From positions 2,170,001 to 2,234,000 of the forward strand of contig NZ_JQMO01000002.1 of NCBI RefSeq assembly GCF_000744785.1: a stretch of 64,000 nucleotides of DNA, read 5' to 3'. Position numbers and translations under genes: made by a program. Positions 35,488-43,686 of this stretch are shown here, piece by piece. The stretch is from Kitasatospora azatica KCTC 9699. GTDB taxonomy: Bacteria > Actinomycetota > Actinomycetes > Streptomycetales > Streptomycetaceae. How positions within the stretch are numbered: position 1 is the first letter of the stretch; each line of letters begins with the position of its first letter. A model generated the notes under the pieces. The model was not told where the DNA came from. It searched no databases and was given only the letters and a program-made list of their open reading frames with translations.

Positions 35488-35966
35488 TAGGACATGCTCC
35501 AGTCCACGGGCTGCGCGCCCTGCTTGATCAGCAGGTCGTTCGCGCGGCTGAAAGGCCGCGAGCCGAAGAAGCCGCGGTCGGCCGACATCGGGCTGGGGTG
35601 CGCCGACTCGATCGCCGCGGCACCTGGCCCAGCAGCGGGCGCAGGTTGCGGGCGTCGCGGCCCCAGAGGATCGCCACCAGCGGGCCGCCGCGCGCCACCA
35701 GGGCGCGGATCGCCTGCTCGGTGACCTCCTCCCAGCCCTTGCCGCGGTGCGCCGCCGGCTTGCCGGGCGCGGTGGTCAGCGCCCGGTTGAGCAGCAGCAC
35801 CCCCTGCCGGGTCCACGGCGTCAGGTCACCGTTGCTGGGCGGCGGAGTGCCGAGGTCCTGGCCCATCTCCCGGTAGATGTTGACCAGACTGCCGGGAAGG
35901 TTCCGCACCTGCGGGTCGACCGACAAGCTCAGGCCGACCGCGTGCCCGGAACCCGGATCCGATCAC
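35487..35966 (-). pseudogene. Truncated, frameshifted duplicate of uracil-DNA glycosylase
   Basis: This segment is nearly identical to codons ~73-225 of the intact ung gene at 38700. The N-terminal third, including the catalytic GQDPY motif, is missing. A frameshift near 35625 splits the rest: one frame reads [18 protein letters not shown] to [10 protein letters not shown], another [18 protein letters not shown] to PVDWSMS. It cannot be functional. The high identity suggests a recent duplication or gene-conversion scar. Confidence 0.9.
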
Positions 35967-36586
35967 CGCGCCCGACCTGGTGGATTCAGCTCGCCCGCTC
36001 CGACCTGATTCATGGTGGGCTGCGCCTTCCAGCGAGGACGCTTTTCCTCCTGGTCAGCGTCCCACCCTGCTACGGGCGCGGCGCAGTGTCTCCACCTCCA
36101 TGGCGAACGCCATGCCCCCATCGCCGAATGTCACCTCTGGCATCGGCAACTGCAGCTTCGACGACGCGAAGGGTCAGAACTCAACAGCCCAAAGTGGGTC
36201 ACGGTTCACCGCCGCCGACAACGCCCACCCCGTTACCCGGCGGGCCCAGCCCACATCGGCCGGTGAAGTGGCCCTCCGCAGTTGCCGCGACGTCGGCAGC
36301 GCGACGCCTCCCGTGTGCGCGAGGGCCGCTCGACGACATCACAGCCGACACGCAGACGGCTGCGGCCTCGAATGCCTGATCGGAAGTGGGATCTTGAGCG
36401 ACGAGGGGGCCTGCGTATCCCTTCGCCGACACCTTCGCCGACACCAGCTGGGCAAGCCTGTCGGCGGGGGCGGTCCTTGCCGCGTCGCCCTGGGTGCCGG
36501 ACGTGTTCGGCCCGCTCGTACGAGCGCCGGGGAGATGGACCGTGCGGCGGAGCACCCGGGCAGGTGCCCCGCCGCACGGCCGAGCC
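35967..36586. other. Region without a supported gene
   Basis: About 620 bp in which open frames exist on both strands but none has a good ribosome site, recognisable domain or clean gene-like composition. It lies between the broken ung copy and the beta-propeller gene and is probably decayed DNA. Confidence 0.4.
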
Positions 36587-37990
36587 TCAGATCCTGCGGA
36601 GGTAGATCTGCGGGTTGCTGCTGTTGGTCCACCCGGGAACGAGATCGGAGGCCCAGGAGTAGAAGACCACGTACTTCCCGGACGCGGTCAGACCGCCCGC
36701 GTATCCGCCGCCCCCGCTCTCGTTGGGCGCAGTCGTCACCACGCGCGTGTTCTTGCACAGCAGGTCACGCACGAAGACGTGGTAGCCGGAGGCCAGGGGC
36801 TGTGACACCAGGTTCGTGGACAGTGACTGGAAGGAGACGTACCGCCCGTCGGCCGACAGCGAGGCAGCGCGGCTCCCGCTCCAGCCGTTGCCGGATTGGC
36901 CGTCCAGACCGATGGATGCCTTGACCGTGGTGCCGGTGCGCAGGTTGCGCACGAAGATGTCTCCCGTGGGGTTGGCCGGCCCGTCCGAGGTCAGCCCGTT
37001 CGCGCCCGACATGAACGCCACCGTGCTCCCGTCCCGCGAGATGACGGGGTCGGTGCTGGAACTGCCGGTTCCCTGGGCTCCGGTGCTGCTGACCGACACC
37101 CGGGTGACGGTGCCCGTCCTCAGGTCCCGGACGAACACGTCGTAGTTGTTGTTGGTGTCGCCGGGGACCAGGTTGCTCGCGAGTGACGAGAACGCCACGA
37201 CCCTTCCGTCGCCCGAGATCGCCTGACCCTGGCTGAAGTCCTGTGCCGGCTGTCCCGCCTGGTTCGCGGAGACCAGGACGGTGGTGCCGCGCCGCAGGTC
37301 ACGCGCGTACACCAGAGCGCTCGACGCGCTTCCCACCCCGGGAACCAGGTTGGTGGAGCTGGAGGTGAACACCACCGTCTTGCCGTCGTCGGACACCGCT
37401 GCCGGACTGTGGTAGCCCGGCAGCACGCCGTTGTTCGCCTGACTGCCGTCCGCGGCGAGGGACACCCGGGTGGTCACACCCGTCGCCACGTCGTACTCGA
37501 AGACGTCGGACGAGCCGTTGGTGTCGCCGGGGACCAGGTTCGTCGCGTAGGAGTAGAACACGATGGTGCGGCCGTTGGGCGTGATCACCGGAGTGTCGCT
37601 GCTGAAGTCGCCAGGTGTGCCACTCGCAGAGGCGGACACCAGCTTGGTGGTGCCCGCGACGACGTCCCGTATGTAGATCTGAGCCGGGGGAGGCGGGGCG
37701 TCCTCGTCGCCGGGCGGAGGCGTGGGTATCCCCGCGACCAGGTCTGTGGAGCTCGACTGGAAGACCACCAGACGGCCGTCCGCGGAGACGCTGGGCATAG
37801 TGCTGTAGCCGTTCCCCGCCACGCCGCTCTGCGACGCGGAGATCGGGATCACAAGGCTGGCGGGTGGGGCCGGGGAGGCGGGGGCGGCCACAGCGGGGCT
37901 CACAGCGAGGAGCAGCGCGGCGGATGCCGCACCCAGGACGGCGGGACCCCTGACGGGCAGTCGGCGGCGTGCTGCGGTAGGACGTGGCAT
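36587..37990 (-). CDS. Secreted seven-repeat PD40/TolB-like beta-propeller protein
   Basis: A 467-residue exported protein. The ATG at 37990 has GGAG upstream, and the leader (residues 1-~37) has an arginine-rich start, hydrophobic core and AVAAPAS cleavage region. The mature protein contains seven copies of a motif like SADGRLVVFQSSSTDLV, spaced about 55-60 residues, with connecting strands of the form YVRDLRTGTTVxVS. Seven repeats fit one closed seven-bladed propeller. No catalytic domain is attached. It may bind a polymer or protein at the cell surface. Its promoter carries a LacI-type operator. Confidence 0.85.
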   Translation of the reverse strand: MPRPTAARRRLPVRGPAVLGAASAALLLAVSPAVAAPASPAPPASLVIPISASQSGVAGNGYSTMPSVSADGRLVVFQSSSTDLVAGIPTPPPGDEDAPPPPAQIYIRDVVAGTTKLVSASASGTPGDFSSDTPVITPNGRTIVFYSYATNLVPGDTNGSSDVFEYDVATGVTTRVSLAADGSQANNGVLPGYHSPAAVSDDGKTVVFTSSSTNLVPGVGSASSALVYARDLRRGTTVLVSANQAGQPAQDFSQGQAISGDGRVVAFSSLASNLVPGDTNNNYDVFVRDLRTGTVTRVSVSSTGAQGTGSSSTDPVISRDGSTVAFMSGANGLTSDGPANPTGDIFVRNLRTGTTVKASIGLDGQSGNGWSGSRAASLSADGRYVSFQSLSTNLVSQPLASGYHVFVRDLLCKNTRVVTTAPNESGGGGYAGGLTASGKYVVFYSWASDLVPGWTNSSNPQIYLRRI

Positions 37991-38188
37991 ATGTGCTCCG
38001 ATCGGTAAGGAGGAGGCGCGGCCCGTCCGGTGACCTCGTAGTGGCGGTCCCGGAGAGTTGCGCTGCAAACGGAGAGACAGGGAAGGCGCAGACGCAGGTC
38101 ACGCGTGCACGGATCGGAACCCGATAGCCGCAGCCGGACCGAGTTGTCGATGGACATCCGTATCCGTTCTGATGTCTCCCCAGAGCTG

Positions 38189-38217
38189 ATTGTTAGCGCA
38201 AACAATTACTATGTCAA
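38189..38217 (-). promoter_or_regulatory. Promoter with overlapping LacI-type operator
   Basis: On the minus strand TTGACA (38217-38212), a 17-bp spacer and AACAAT (38194-38189) form a sigma-70-like promoter. The spacer and -10 contain TTGTTTGCGCTAACAA, one mismatch from the palindrome TTGTTAGCGCTAACAA bound by several LacI-family sugar repressors. It lies about 200 bp upstream of the beta-propeller gene. Confidence 0.55.
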
Positions 38218-38699
38218 CCAGCCCTGGATCTGGAACGGATGCCCTTCCGGGGCTCAATTTCGCGCATCAATCTGGCTGATATGAACGGGGTCTGACGTGT
38301 ACTCACATGGTTGGTGATCTCTCGGTCCTGGAGGCGAAAGGACCGTACGGGTGCGACATTTCTTGCTCGCTCCGCGGGCAGGCCGGAAGTCGGTGATGGG
38401 ATTGTCGGCTCCCCCGCGTCGCACCTTGCCGCGGTGGGGAGCCCTACCGTTCGGAGGTTCGTCGAAGCGCCCGACATGCAGTCGGGGGAGGAGCGGTTCT
38501 CCGCGAAAGGGGCCATCGTTTGCGCTAGCAGGCGATCCGTCGAGCCCTCGCGGCGCGCGGATGCGGCGCTCCGCCCGACATCATCGCCGAGTTGACCGAA
38601 GGTCTTGACGACAGTCCTGTGAGCGCTCAGAAGCGATTCCCAAACCGAAGGTAGGGTCACGGAGTCAATCAAGGAACCCGCCGAAGTTAAACGCCAAGC
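38218..38699. other. Intergenic region with no supported gene
   Basis: Roughly 480 bp between the propeller promoter and the end of ung. Short open frames exist but none is convincing. No further operator or hairpin was identified. Confidence 0.4.
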
Positions 38700-39377
38700 T
38701 TAGGGCAGCCGCCAGTCCACAGGCTGGCTTCCCTGGTTGACCAGCAGGTCGTTGGCGCGGCTGAACGGGCGGGAGCCGAAGAAGCCGCGGTCGGCAGACA
38801 TCGGGCTCGGGTGCGCCGACTCGACAGCCGGCACCGGGCCGAGCAGCGGGCGCAGGTTGCGCGCGTCGCGCCCCCACAGGATCGCCACCAGCGGGCCGCC
38901 ACGGGCCACCAGGGCGCGGATCGCCTGCTCGGTGACCTCCTCCCAACCCTTGCCGCGGTGTGCCGCCGGCTTGCCGGGCGCCGTGGTCAGCGCCCGGTTG
39001 AGCAGCAGCACACCCTGCCGGGTCCACGGCGTCAGGTCACCGTTGCTGGGCGGCGGACCACCGAGGTCCTGGCCAAGCTCGCGGTAGATGTTGACCAGAC
39101 TGCCGGGCAGGTTCCGCACCTGCGGGTCGACCGCGAAGCTGAGACCGATCGCCATGCCCGGGGTGGGGTATGGGTCCTGCCCCATGATCAGGACCCGCAC
39201 CTCGTCGAACGGCTGTTGGAAGGCGCGCAGCACGTTCGGCCCGGCCGGCAGGTAGGTGCGCCCGGCGGCCAACTCGCCGCGCAGGAACTCGCCCATGGCG
39301 GCGACCCGCCCGGCCACCGGCTGCAGGGCTTGGGCCCAACCGGGTTCGACGATCTCATGCAGGGGACGTGGTGCCAT
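38700..39377 (-). CDS. ung: Uracil-DNA glycosylase
   Basis: A 225-residue family-1 uracil-DNA glycosylase that removes uracil from DNA as the first step of base-excision repair. The water-activating motif GQDPY is at 66-70 (Asp68) and the leucine-loop motif HPSPMS lies near residue 190. [15 protein letters not shown] and AILWGRDA are also family blocks. The ATG at 39377 is preferred, as homologues start MAPRPL; an upstream in-frame GTG at 39386 is possible. A decayed copy of its C-terminal two thirds lies 3 kb away. Confidence 0.95.
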   Translation of the reverse strand: MAPRPLHEIVEPGWAQALQPVAGRVAAMGEFLRGELAAGRTYLPAGPNVLRAFQQPFDEVRVLIMGQDPYPTPGMAIGLSFAVDPQVRNLPGSLVNIYRELGQDLGGPPPSNGDLTPWTRQGVLLLNRALTTAPGKPAAHRGKGWEEVTEQAIRALVARGGPLVAILWGRDARNLRPLLGPVPAVESAHPSPMSADRGFFGSRPFSRANDLLVNQGSQPVDWRLP

Positions 39378-39401
39378 ACCGCTCACCCTATCGGCCCAGC
39401 C

Positions 39402-40493
39402 CTAGCCGACCGGACGCCCGCGCAGCACCACCAACTGCGGGTCCGCCAGCACCCGCACGTCCGCGCGCGGGTCGGCGGCGTAGACCACCAGGTCGGCCGA
39501 CGCCCCCTCGGTCAGGCCGTCCCGGCCGAGCCATTCGCGGGCTCCCCAACTGGCTGCCGAGAGCGCCTCGGTGGCGGTCAGGCCGGCCTTGACCAGCTCG
39601 GCCACCTCGGCGGCGACCAGTCCGTGCGCCAGCGAGCCGCCGGCGTCGGTGCCGACGTAGACCGGGACGCCCGCCTCGTGCGCGGCGCCGACGGTGTCGT
39701 AGCGGCGCTCGTGCAGCCGGCGCATGTGGGCGGACCAGGCCGGGAACTTCTCCTGCCCGCCGTCGGCCAGCTTGGGGAAGGTGGCGATGTTGATCAGGGT
39801 CGGCACGATCGCCACCCGCCGCTCGGCGAAGAGCGGGATCAACTCCTCGGTCAGGCCGGTGGCGTGCTCCACGCAGTCGATACCGGCGGCTAGCAGGTCG
39901 GGCAGCGACTCGGCCGCGAAGCAGTGCGCGGTGACCCGCGCGCCCTCGGCGTGCGCCGCCGCGATCGCCTCGTTCAGCGCGTCGGCCGGCCAGCAGGCGG
40001 CCAGGTCGCCGCGGTCGCGGTCGATCCAGTCGCCGACCAGCTTGACCCAGCCGTCGCCCCGCCGGGCCTCCTGGACCACGTAGGCGGCCAGGTCGCCGGG
40101 CTCGATCTCGTGCGCGTAGTTGCGGATGTAGCGGCGGGTGCGGGCGATGTGCCGGCCGGCTCGGATGATCTTCGGCAGGTCCTCGCGCTCGTCGATCCAG
40201 CGGGTGTCGGCGGCCGAGCCGGCGTCGCGGATCAGCAGGGTGCCGGCCTCCCGGTCGGTCAGCGCCTGCTTCTCGCTGGTCGCCTCGTCGACCGCGCCGT
40301 GCGCGTCCAGGCCGACGTGGCAGTGCGCGTCGACCAGGCCGGGCAGCACCCAGCCGGCGACCGTCCGGACGTCCCGGGCGCCGACCGGCGGCTGGTGGCT
40401 CACCCGGCCGTCCAGCACCCAGAGTTCGTCCCTCACCTCGTCGGGGCCGACCAGCACCCGCCCCTTGATGTGCAGCACCACGCCATCCGTCAT
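39402..40493 (-). CDS. Amidohydrolase family protein (imidazolonepropionase-like)
   Basis: A 363-residue metal-dependent hydrolase. Metal-binding motifs are DAHCHVG, a candidate carboxylated lysine in GWVKLVGDW, TAHCFA, VEHATG and the aspartate in YVGTDAGGS. The C-terminal DGLTEGASADLVVYAADPR is the usual small beta-sandwich end of the superfamily. The substrate, probably a cyclic amide or dipeptide, is unknown. It sits 24 bp upstream of ung on the same strand and may share its transcript. Confidence 0.88.
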   Translation of the reverse strand: MTDGVVLHIKGRVLVGPDEVRDELWVLDGRVSHQPPVGARDVRTVAGWVLPGLVDAHCHVGLDAHGAVDEATSEKQALTDREAGTLLIRDAGSAADTRWIDEREDLPKIIRAGRHIARTRRYIRNYAHEIEPGDLAAYVVQEARRGDGWVKLVGDWIDRDRGDLAACWPADALNEAIAAAHAEGARVTAHCFAAESLPDLLAAGIDCVEHATGLTEELIPLFAERRVAIVPTLINIATFPKLADGGQEKFPAWSAHMRRLHERRYDTVGAAHEAGVPVYVGTDAGGSLAHGLVAAEVAELVKAGLTATEALSAASWGAREWLGRDGLTEGASADLVVYAADPRADVRVLADPQLVVLRGRPVG

Positions 40494-40830
40494 GCCCGCA
40501 CTCTATGCCGGGCCGGAGTGGATCTTCCGCCTACCACAGGATCTTGACAGGCTCATTGACTACACATGACAAGCGTGATTGACTCATTACCAGGCCCTCT
40601 CCACGCGGAGCCGGCCGGGTCGCATCCGCCCATTCGACCCGGCCGCTCCAGCGGCTCGCCGCCCGCGACGCGCCTGTCTCCGTCGCCGCCGTCGAGCCCG
40701 CGCCCGGGCTCGACGGGACCACCCCCCGGTCCCGTCGAGTCCGGGCGCAGCCCATCCCCATCCTGTTCAGCCGCCCGCCACCTGCCGGCCGCATGCTGCT
40801 CACCCGTCTTCGACAGGGTCCCTCTCAGGC

Positions 40831-40850
40831 GAAGTTGGCTATACAACTTC
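40831..40850. promoter_or_regulatory. GntR/HutC-type operator, copy 1 (oxygenase fusion gene)
   Basis: A perfect inverted repeat GAAGTTG-N6-CAACTTC lies 21 bp upstream of the fusion-gene ATG. Its centre contains TATACA, which could be a -10 box. The 18-bp core AAGTTGGCTATACAACTT matches copies before the ABC importer and the FAD oxidase genes. Confidence 0.7.
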
Positions 40851-40871
40851 ACGAGAGCCGAAGGACTCGCC

Positions 40872-42512
40872 ATGCCCGACCCAGCCCGTTCCCCGTACTG
40901 GCTGCGCGACAACTGCCCCTGCACCCAGTGCCGGGACCCGCGCACCGACCAGAAGCTCTTCCAGATCACCGACCTGCCCGCGGACCTCGCCGTGGCCGCC
41001 AGCACCACGCGGGACGGGCAGCTGGAGGTGCTCTGGTCGGACGGCCACCGCTCGCGCTACCCGCAGGACTGGCCGGCCACCCCGGGCGGGGACGACCGGC
41101 GTACCGAGCAGGGCAAGCAGCTCTGGCAGGCCGCCGACTTCGCCGCCGGCATCCCCGAGGCGCAGTGGTCGGCGTACCTGGCCGACCCGGCCGAGCAGGC
41201 CGCCGTGCTGCGCGCGGTACAGCGCTTCGGCTTCGTGGTGCTGCGCGAAGTGCCGTGCCGACCGGGGCAGGTGCGCGCGGTGGCGGAGAGCTTCGGCTAC
41301 GTCCGGCAGACCAACTACGGCGAGCTGTTCGACGTCCGGGTCGAGCCGGACCCGAACAACCTGGCCTTCACCAGCGTGGCGATCGCGCCGCACACCGACA
41401 ACCCGTACCGCGACCCGGTACCCACCCTGCAGCTGCTGCACTGCCTGGAGAACGCGGCCGTCGGCGGCGACTCCGGACTGGCCGACGGCTTCCGGGCCGC
41501 CGCGCTGCTGCGCGCCGAGTCGCCGGCCGACTTCGCGGTGCTGACCCGCACCCTGGTGCCGTTCGTCTTCCGCGACCGGCGCACCGAGCTGCGGGCCGAC
41601 CGGCCGCTGATCGAGACCGACCCGCGCGGGCGGATCCGCGAGGTCCGGTTCAACAACCGCTCGATCGGCCGACTCGACCTGCCCACGGCGGAGTTGGACG
41701 CCTTCTACGCCGCCTACCGACGGTTCGCCGAGATCACCCTGCGGCCCGAGCTGCAGCTGGAGTTCCGGCTGGGGCCGGGCGACTGCCTGGTCTTCGACAA
41801 CGTCCGGCTGCTGCACGCCCGGACCGCTTTTGAGCCTGGGGGCACCTCCCAGTCCCCCGAGGGGGCTGGGGGAGGGCGCCGGCACCTGCAAGGGTGCTAC
41901 GCCGACCTGGACTCGCTGGCCTCCACCCTGGCGGTGCTGGACCGGCGCACGGCCGCGCTGGACGAACTGCAGGAGCTGTTCGAGCGGGAGGGCGCACAGG
42001 AGTACCTGGGCGAGGCGGTGACCCAGGCCGAGCACATGCTGCAGGCGGCGGCGCTGGCCCGGGCGGCGGGGGCGCCGGACCACCTGGTGGCCGCGGCGCT
42101 GCTGCACGATGTGGGTCACTTCTTCGACCAGCACAGTCAAGGAGCGGTGACCGGGCGCCAGTTGATGCAGGGCCAGGACAACCGGCACAGCGACACCGGC
42201 GCCGACTGGCTGGCCCAGTGGTTCGGCCCGGCCGTCACCGAGCCGATCCGGCTGCACGTGGCGGCCAAGCGGTACCTGTGCACGGTCGAACCCGCCTACC
42301 GGGCCGGCCTCTCGGAGGCCTCCGAGTACACCCTGCTGGTGCAGGGCGGCCCGTACGACGCCGCGCAGGCCGCCGCCTTCGCCGAACTGCCGGGCGCGGC
42401 GGACGCGATCGCCGTGCGCCGCTGGGACGACCAGGCGAAGGCGGTCGACGCCGGAACGCCCGGCTTCGAGGAGTTCCGCCCGCTGCTGGCCACCCTGATG
42501 GCCAGCGCCTGA
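40872..42512 (+). CDS. Fused phosphonate oxygenase: PhnY/TmpA-like 2-oxoglutarate dioxygenase plus PhnZ/TmpB-like HD oxygenase
   Basis: A 546-residue fusion. Residues ~5-75 form a gamma-butyrobetaine-hydroxylase-like zinc domain (Cys15, Cys17, Cys20, His59). Residues ~90-345 are a TauD-type Fe(II)/2-oxoglutarate dioxygenase with iron ligands His174, Asp176 and His315. Residues ~375-530 are an HD-domain protein with His388, His412, Asp413 and later RHSDTGADWL and HVAAKRYL, as in PhnZ-type mixed-valent di-iron oxygenases. Known pairs PhnY-PhnZ and TmpA-TmpB hydroxylate an (N-methylated) aminoethylphosphonate and then cleave its C-P bond; here both steps would be in one chain. The ATG at 40872 gives the family N-terminus. 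A GC-rich repeat is inserted in frame after His315. Confidence 0.85.
   Translation: MPDPARSPYWLRDNCPCTQCRDPRTDQKLFQITDLPADLAVAASTTRDGQLEVLWSDGHRSRYPQDWPATPGGDDRRTEQGKQLWQAADFAAGIPEAQWSAYLADPAEQAAVLRAVQRFGFVVLREVPCRPGQVRAVAESFGYVRQTNYGELFDVRVEPDPNNLAFTSVAIAPHTDNPYRDPVPTLQLLHCLENAAVGGDSGLADGFRAAALLRAESPADFAVLTRTLVPFVFRDRRTELRADRPLIETDPRGRIREVRFNNRSIGRLDLPTAELDAFYAAYRRFAEITLRPELQLEFRLGPGDCLVFDNVRLLHARTAFEPGGTSQSPEGAGGGRRHLQGCYADLDSLASTLAVLDRRTAALDELQELFEREGAQEYLGEAVTQAEHMLQAAALARAAGAPDHLVAAALLHDVGHFFDQHSQGAVTGRQLMQGQDNRHSDTGADWLAQWFGPAVTEPIRLHVAAKRYLCTVEPAYRAGLSEASEYTLLVQGGPYDAAQAAAFAELPGAADAIAVRRWDDQAKAVDAGTPGFEEFRPLLATLMASA
41834..41878. repeat. GC-rich palindromic repeat inserted in the oxygenase coding sequence
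   Basis: The stretch starting CCTGGGGGCACCTCCCAG and ending CTGGGGGAG resembles a hairpin repeat common in streptomycete intergenic DNA. Here it adds about 15 glycine/serine/proline residues (322-336) in frame, between iron ligand His315 and the RRHLQGCY segment that normally binds 2-oxoglutarate. Confidence 0.7.
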
Positions 42513-42545
42513 CGGCCGGCAGCCGGCGCCAGGTCCTGTCCGGCC

Positions 42546-43370
42546 CTAGTCGCTCTCCCGCGCGTGCCGGGAAAGCGCCGAGGTGGCCAGCGAGTTGTGC
42601 ACGCTGAAGGCGACCGTGCCGGGCAGGTAGCGGTCCTGCGACCACTCCACCGGGCGCCCGGTGGGGTCGGTCGTGCGGCGGCGTTCGCGCAGCAGCGGGG
42701 CGCCGCGGCGGCAGCCGAGCAGCTTGGCGTCCTCGGCGTTGGCGGTCACCACGTCGATGGTGTGGTCGGCGTCGGTGAACAGGATCCCGTGCTCCCGCAG
42801 GTGTTCGGTGTGCGAGACCACGTCGGCCGGCAGCTGGGCGACCAGCACGCCGACATGGGGCGGGTAGATGGTGCGCTCCACCATCACGGGGGTGCCGGAC
42901 AGGGTGCGCAGCCGCAGCGTCACGTACACCTCGGCGCCCGGGTCCAGCCGCAGCTGCTCGCGCTCGGCGGCGTCGGCGGGCCGGCGGATCAGCGACTCCA
43001 GCCGGCCGCCCGGCTCCTCGCCCATCGAGCGCGCCCAGTGGGTGAAGCTGAGCAGCTCGGAGAAGCTCTGCACGCGGGCGTTGCCCAGCACCACCCGCCG
43101 GGTCCCGCGCCGGGAGGTGACCAGGCCGTCGGCGCGCAGCACCGCCAGCGCCTGGCGCACGGTGCCGCGCGAGACGCCGTAGCGCTCGGCCAGCGCGCCC
43201 TCGGCGGGCAGCCGGCCGGCCTCGCCGTAGGCGCCGGTGGTGATCGCCTCGCGCAGGTCGGCCGCAACCCGGCGGTAGAGGGCGCCACCGGCGTCAGGAC
43301 CGTTCTCCTGGCCCGCCGCGTCCTCCTGGCCGTCCAACTGCATCGCGTTCTCCGTCACGCTCGTTCCCAC
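42546..43370 (-). CDS. GntR-family (HutC/PhnF-type) transcriptional regulator
   Basis: A 274-residue repressor-type regulator. The winged helix (about residues 30-95) includes GRLPAEGALAERYGVSRGTVRQALAVLRADGLV. The C-terminal UTRA ligand domain contains EVYVTLRLRTLSGTPVMVERT and RRGAPLLRERRRTTDPTGRPVEWSQDRYLPGTVAFSV. The GTG at 43370 is chosen for its GGGGGA ribosome site; a longer start at 43415 is possible. It is flanked by the oxygenase fusion and the divergent importer operon and probably binds the AAGTTG-N6-CAACTT sites at both. The ligand may be an aminophosphonate. Confidence 0.9.
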   Translation of the reverse strand: MGTSVTENAMQLDGQEDAAGQENGPDAGGALYRRVAADLREAITTGAYGEAGRLPAEGALAERYGVSRGTVRQALAVLRADGLVTSRRGTRRVVLGNARVQSFSELLSFTHWARSMGEEPGGRLESLIRRPADAAEREQLRLDPGAEVYVTLRLRTLSGTPVMVERTIYPPHVGVLVAQLPADVVSHTEHLREHGILFTDADHTIDVVTANAEDAKLLGCRRGAPLLRERRRTTDPTGRPVEWSQDRYLPGTVAFSVHNSLATSALSRHARESD

Positions 43371-43575
43371 CGGTTCCCCCTCCCAGATCAAGTGTCCGGC
43401 CCACGTTCGCGGCATTGGACGGGTCCGACCCTATCCGTTCGGCGTCGGCCGTTCGCGCACCACATGGGCGGTTATCCACCATCCGGGCAGCACCGTTCCC
43501 GCAGCCGCCCCCTGTTCTGGGGCGCCCGTTCACCTTCCCGTCACCGGGGTCCGGCGTACTTGGCGGCGTCGGAGG

Positions 43576-43593
43576 AAGTTGGCTGGCCAACTT
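43576..43593. promoter_or_regulatory. GntR/HutC-type operator, copy 2 (ABC importer operon)
   Basis: AAGTTGGCTGGCCAACTT, a palindrome of the same 18-bp length and half-sites as the copy at 40832-40849, lies 93 bp upstream of the binding-protein start, between it and the divergent regulator gene. Confidence 0.7.
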
Positions 43594-43686
43594 GATGGCC
43601 AATCAGGCCCCGACTCACCCCTCCATGTCGCAGCCGCGCACCTGCCGTGCGACCCTCTGCCGCACCTCGATCCAGGAGATCCTCCC

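Noticed and set aside
36199..36555. 118-codon minus-strand frame between the ung remnant and propeller gene
   Set aside because: No ribosome site, no recognisable domain and proline/arginine/glycine-rich ends; kept as unassigned DNA.
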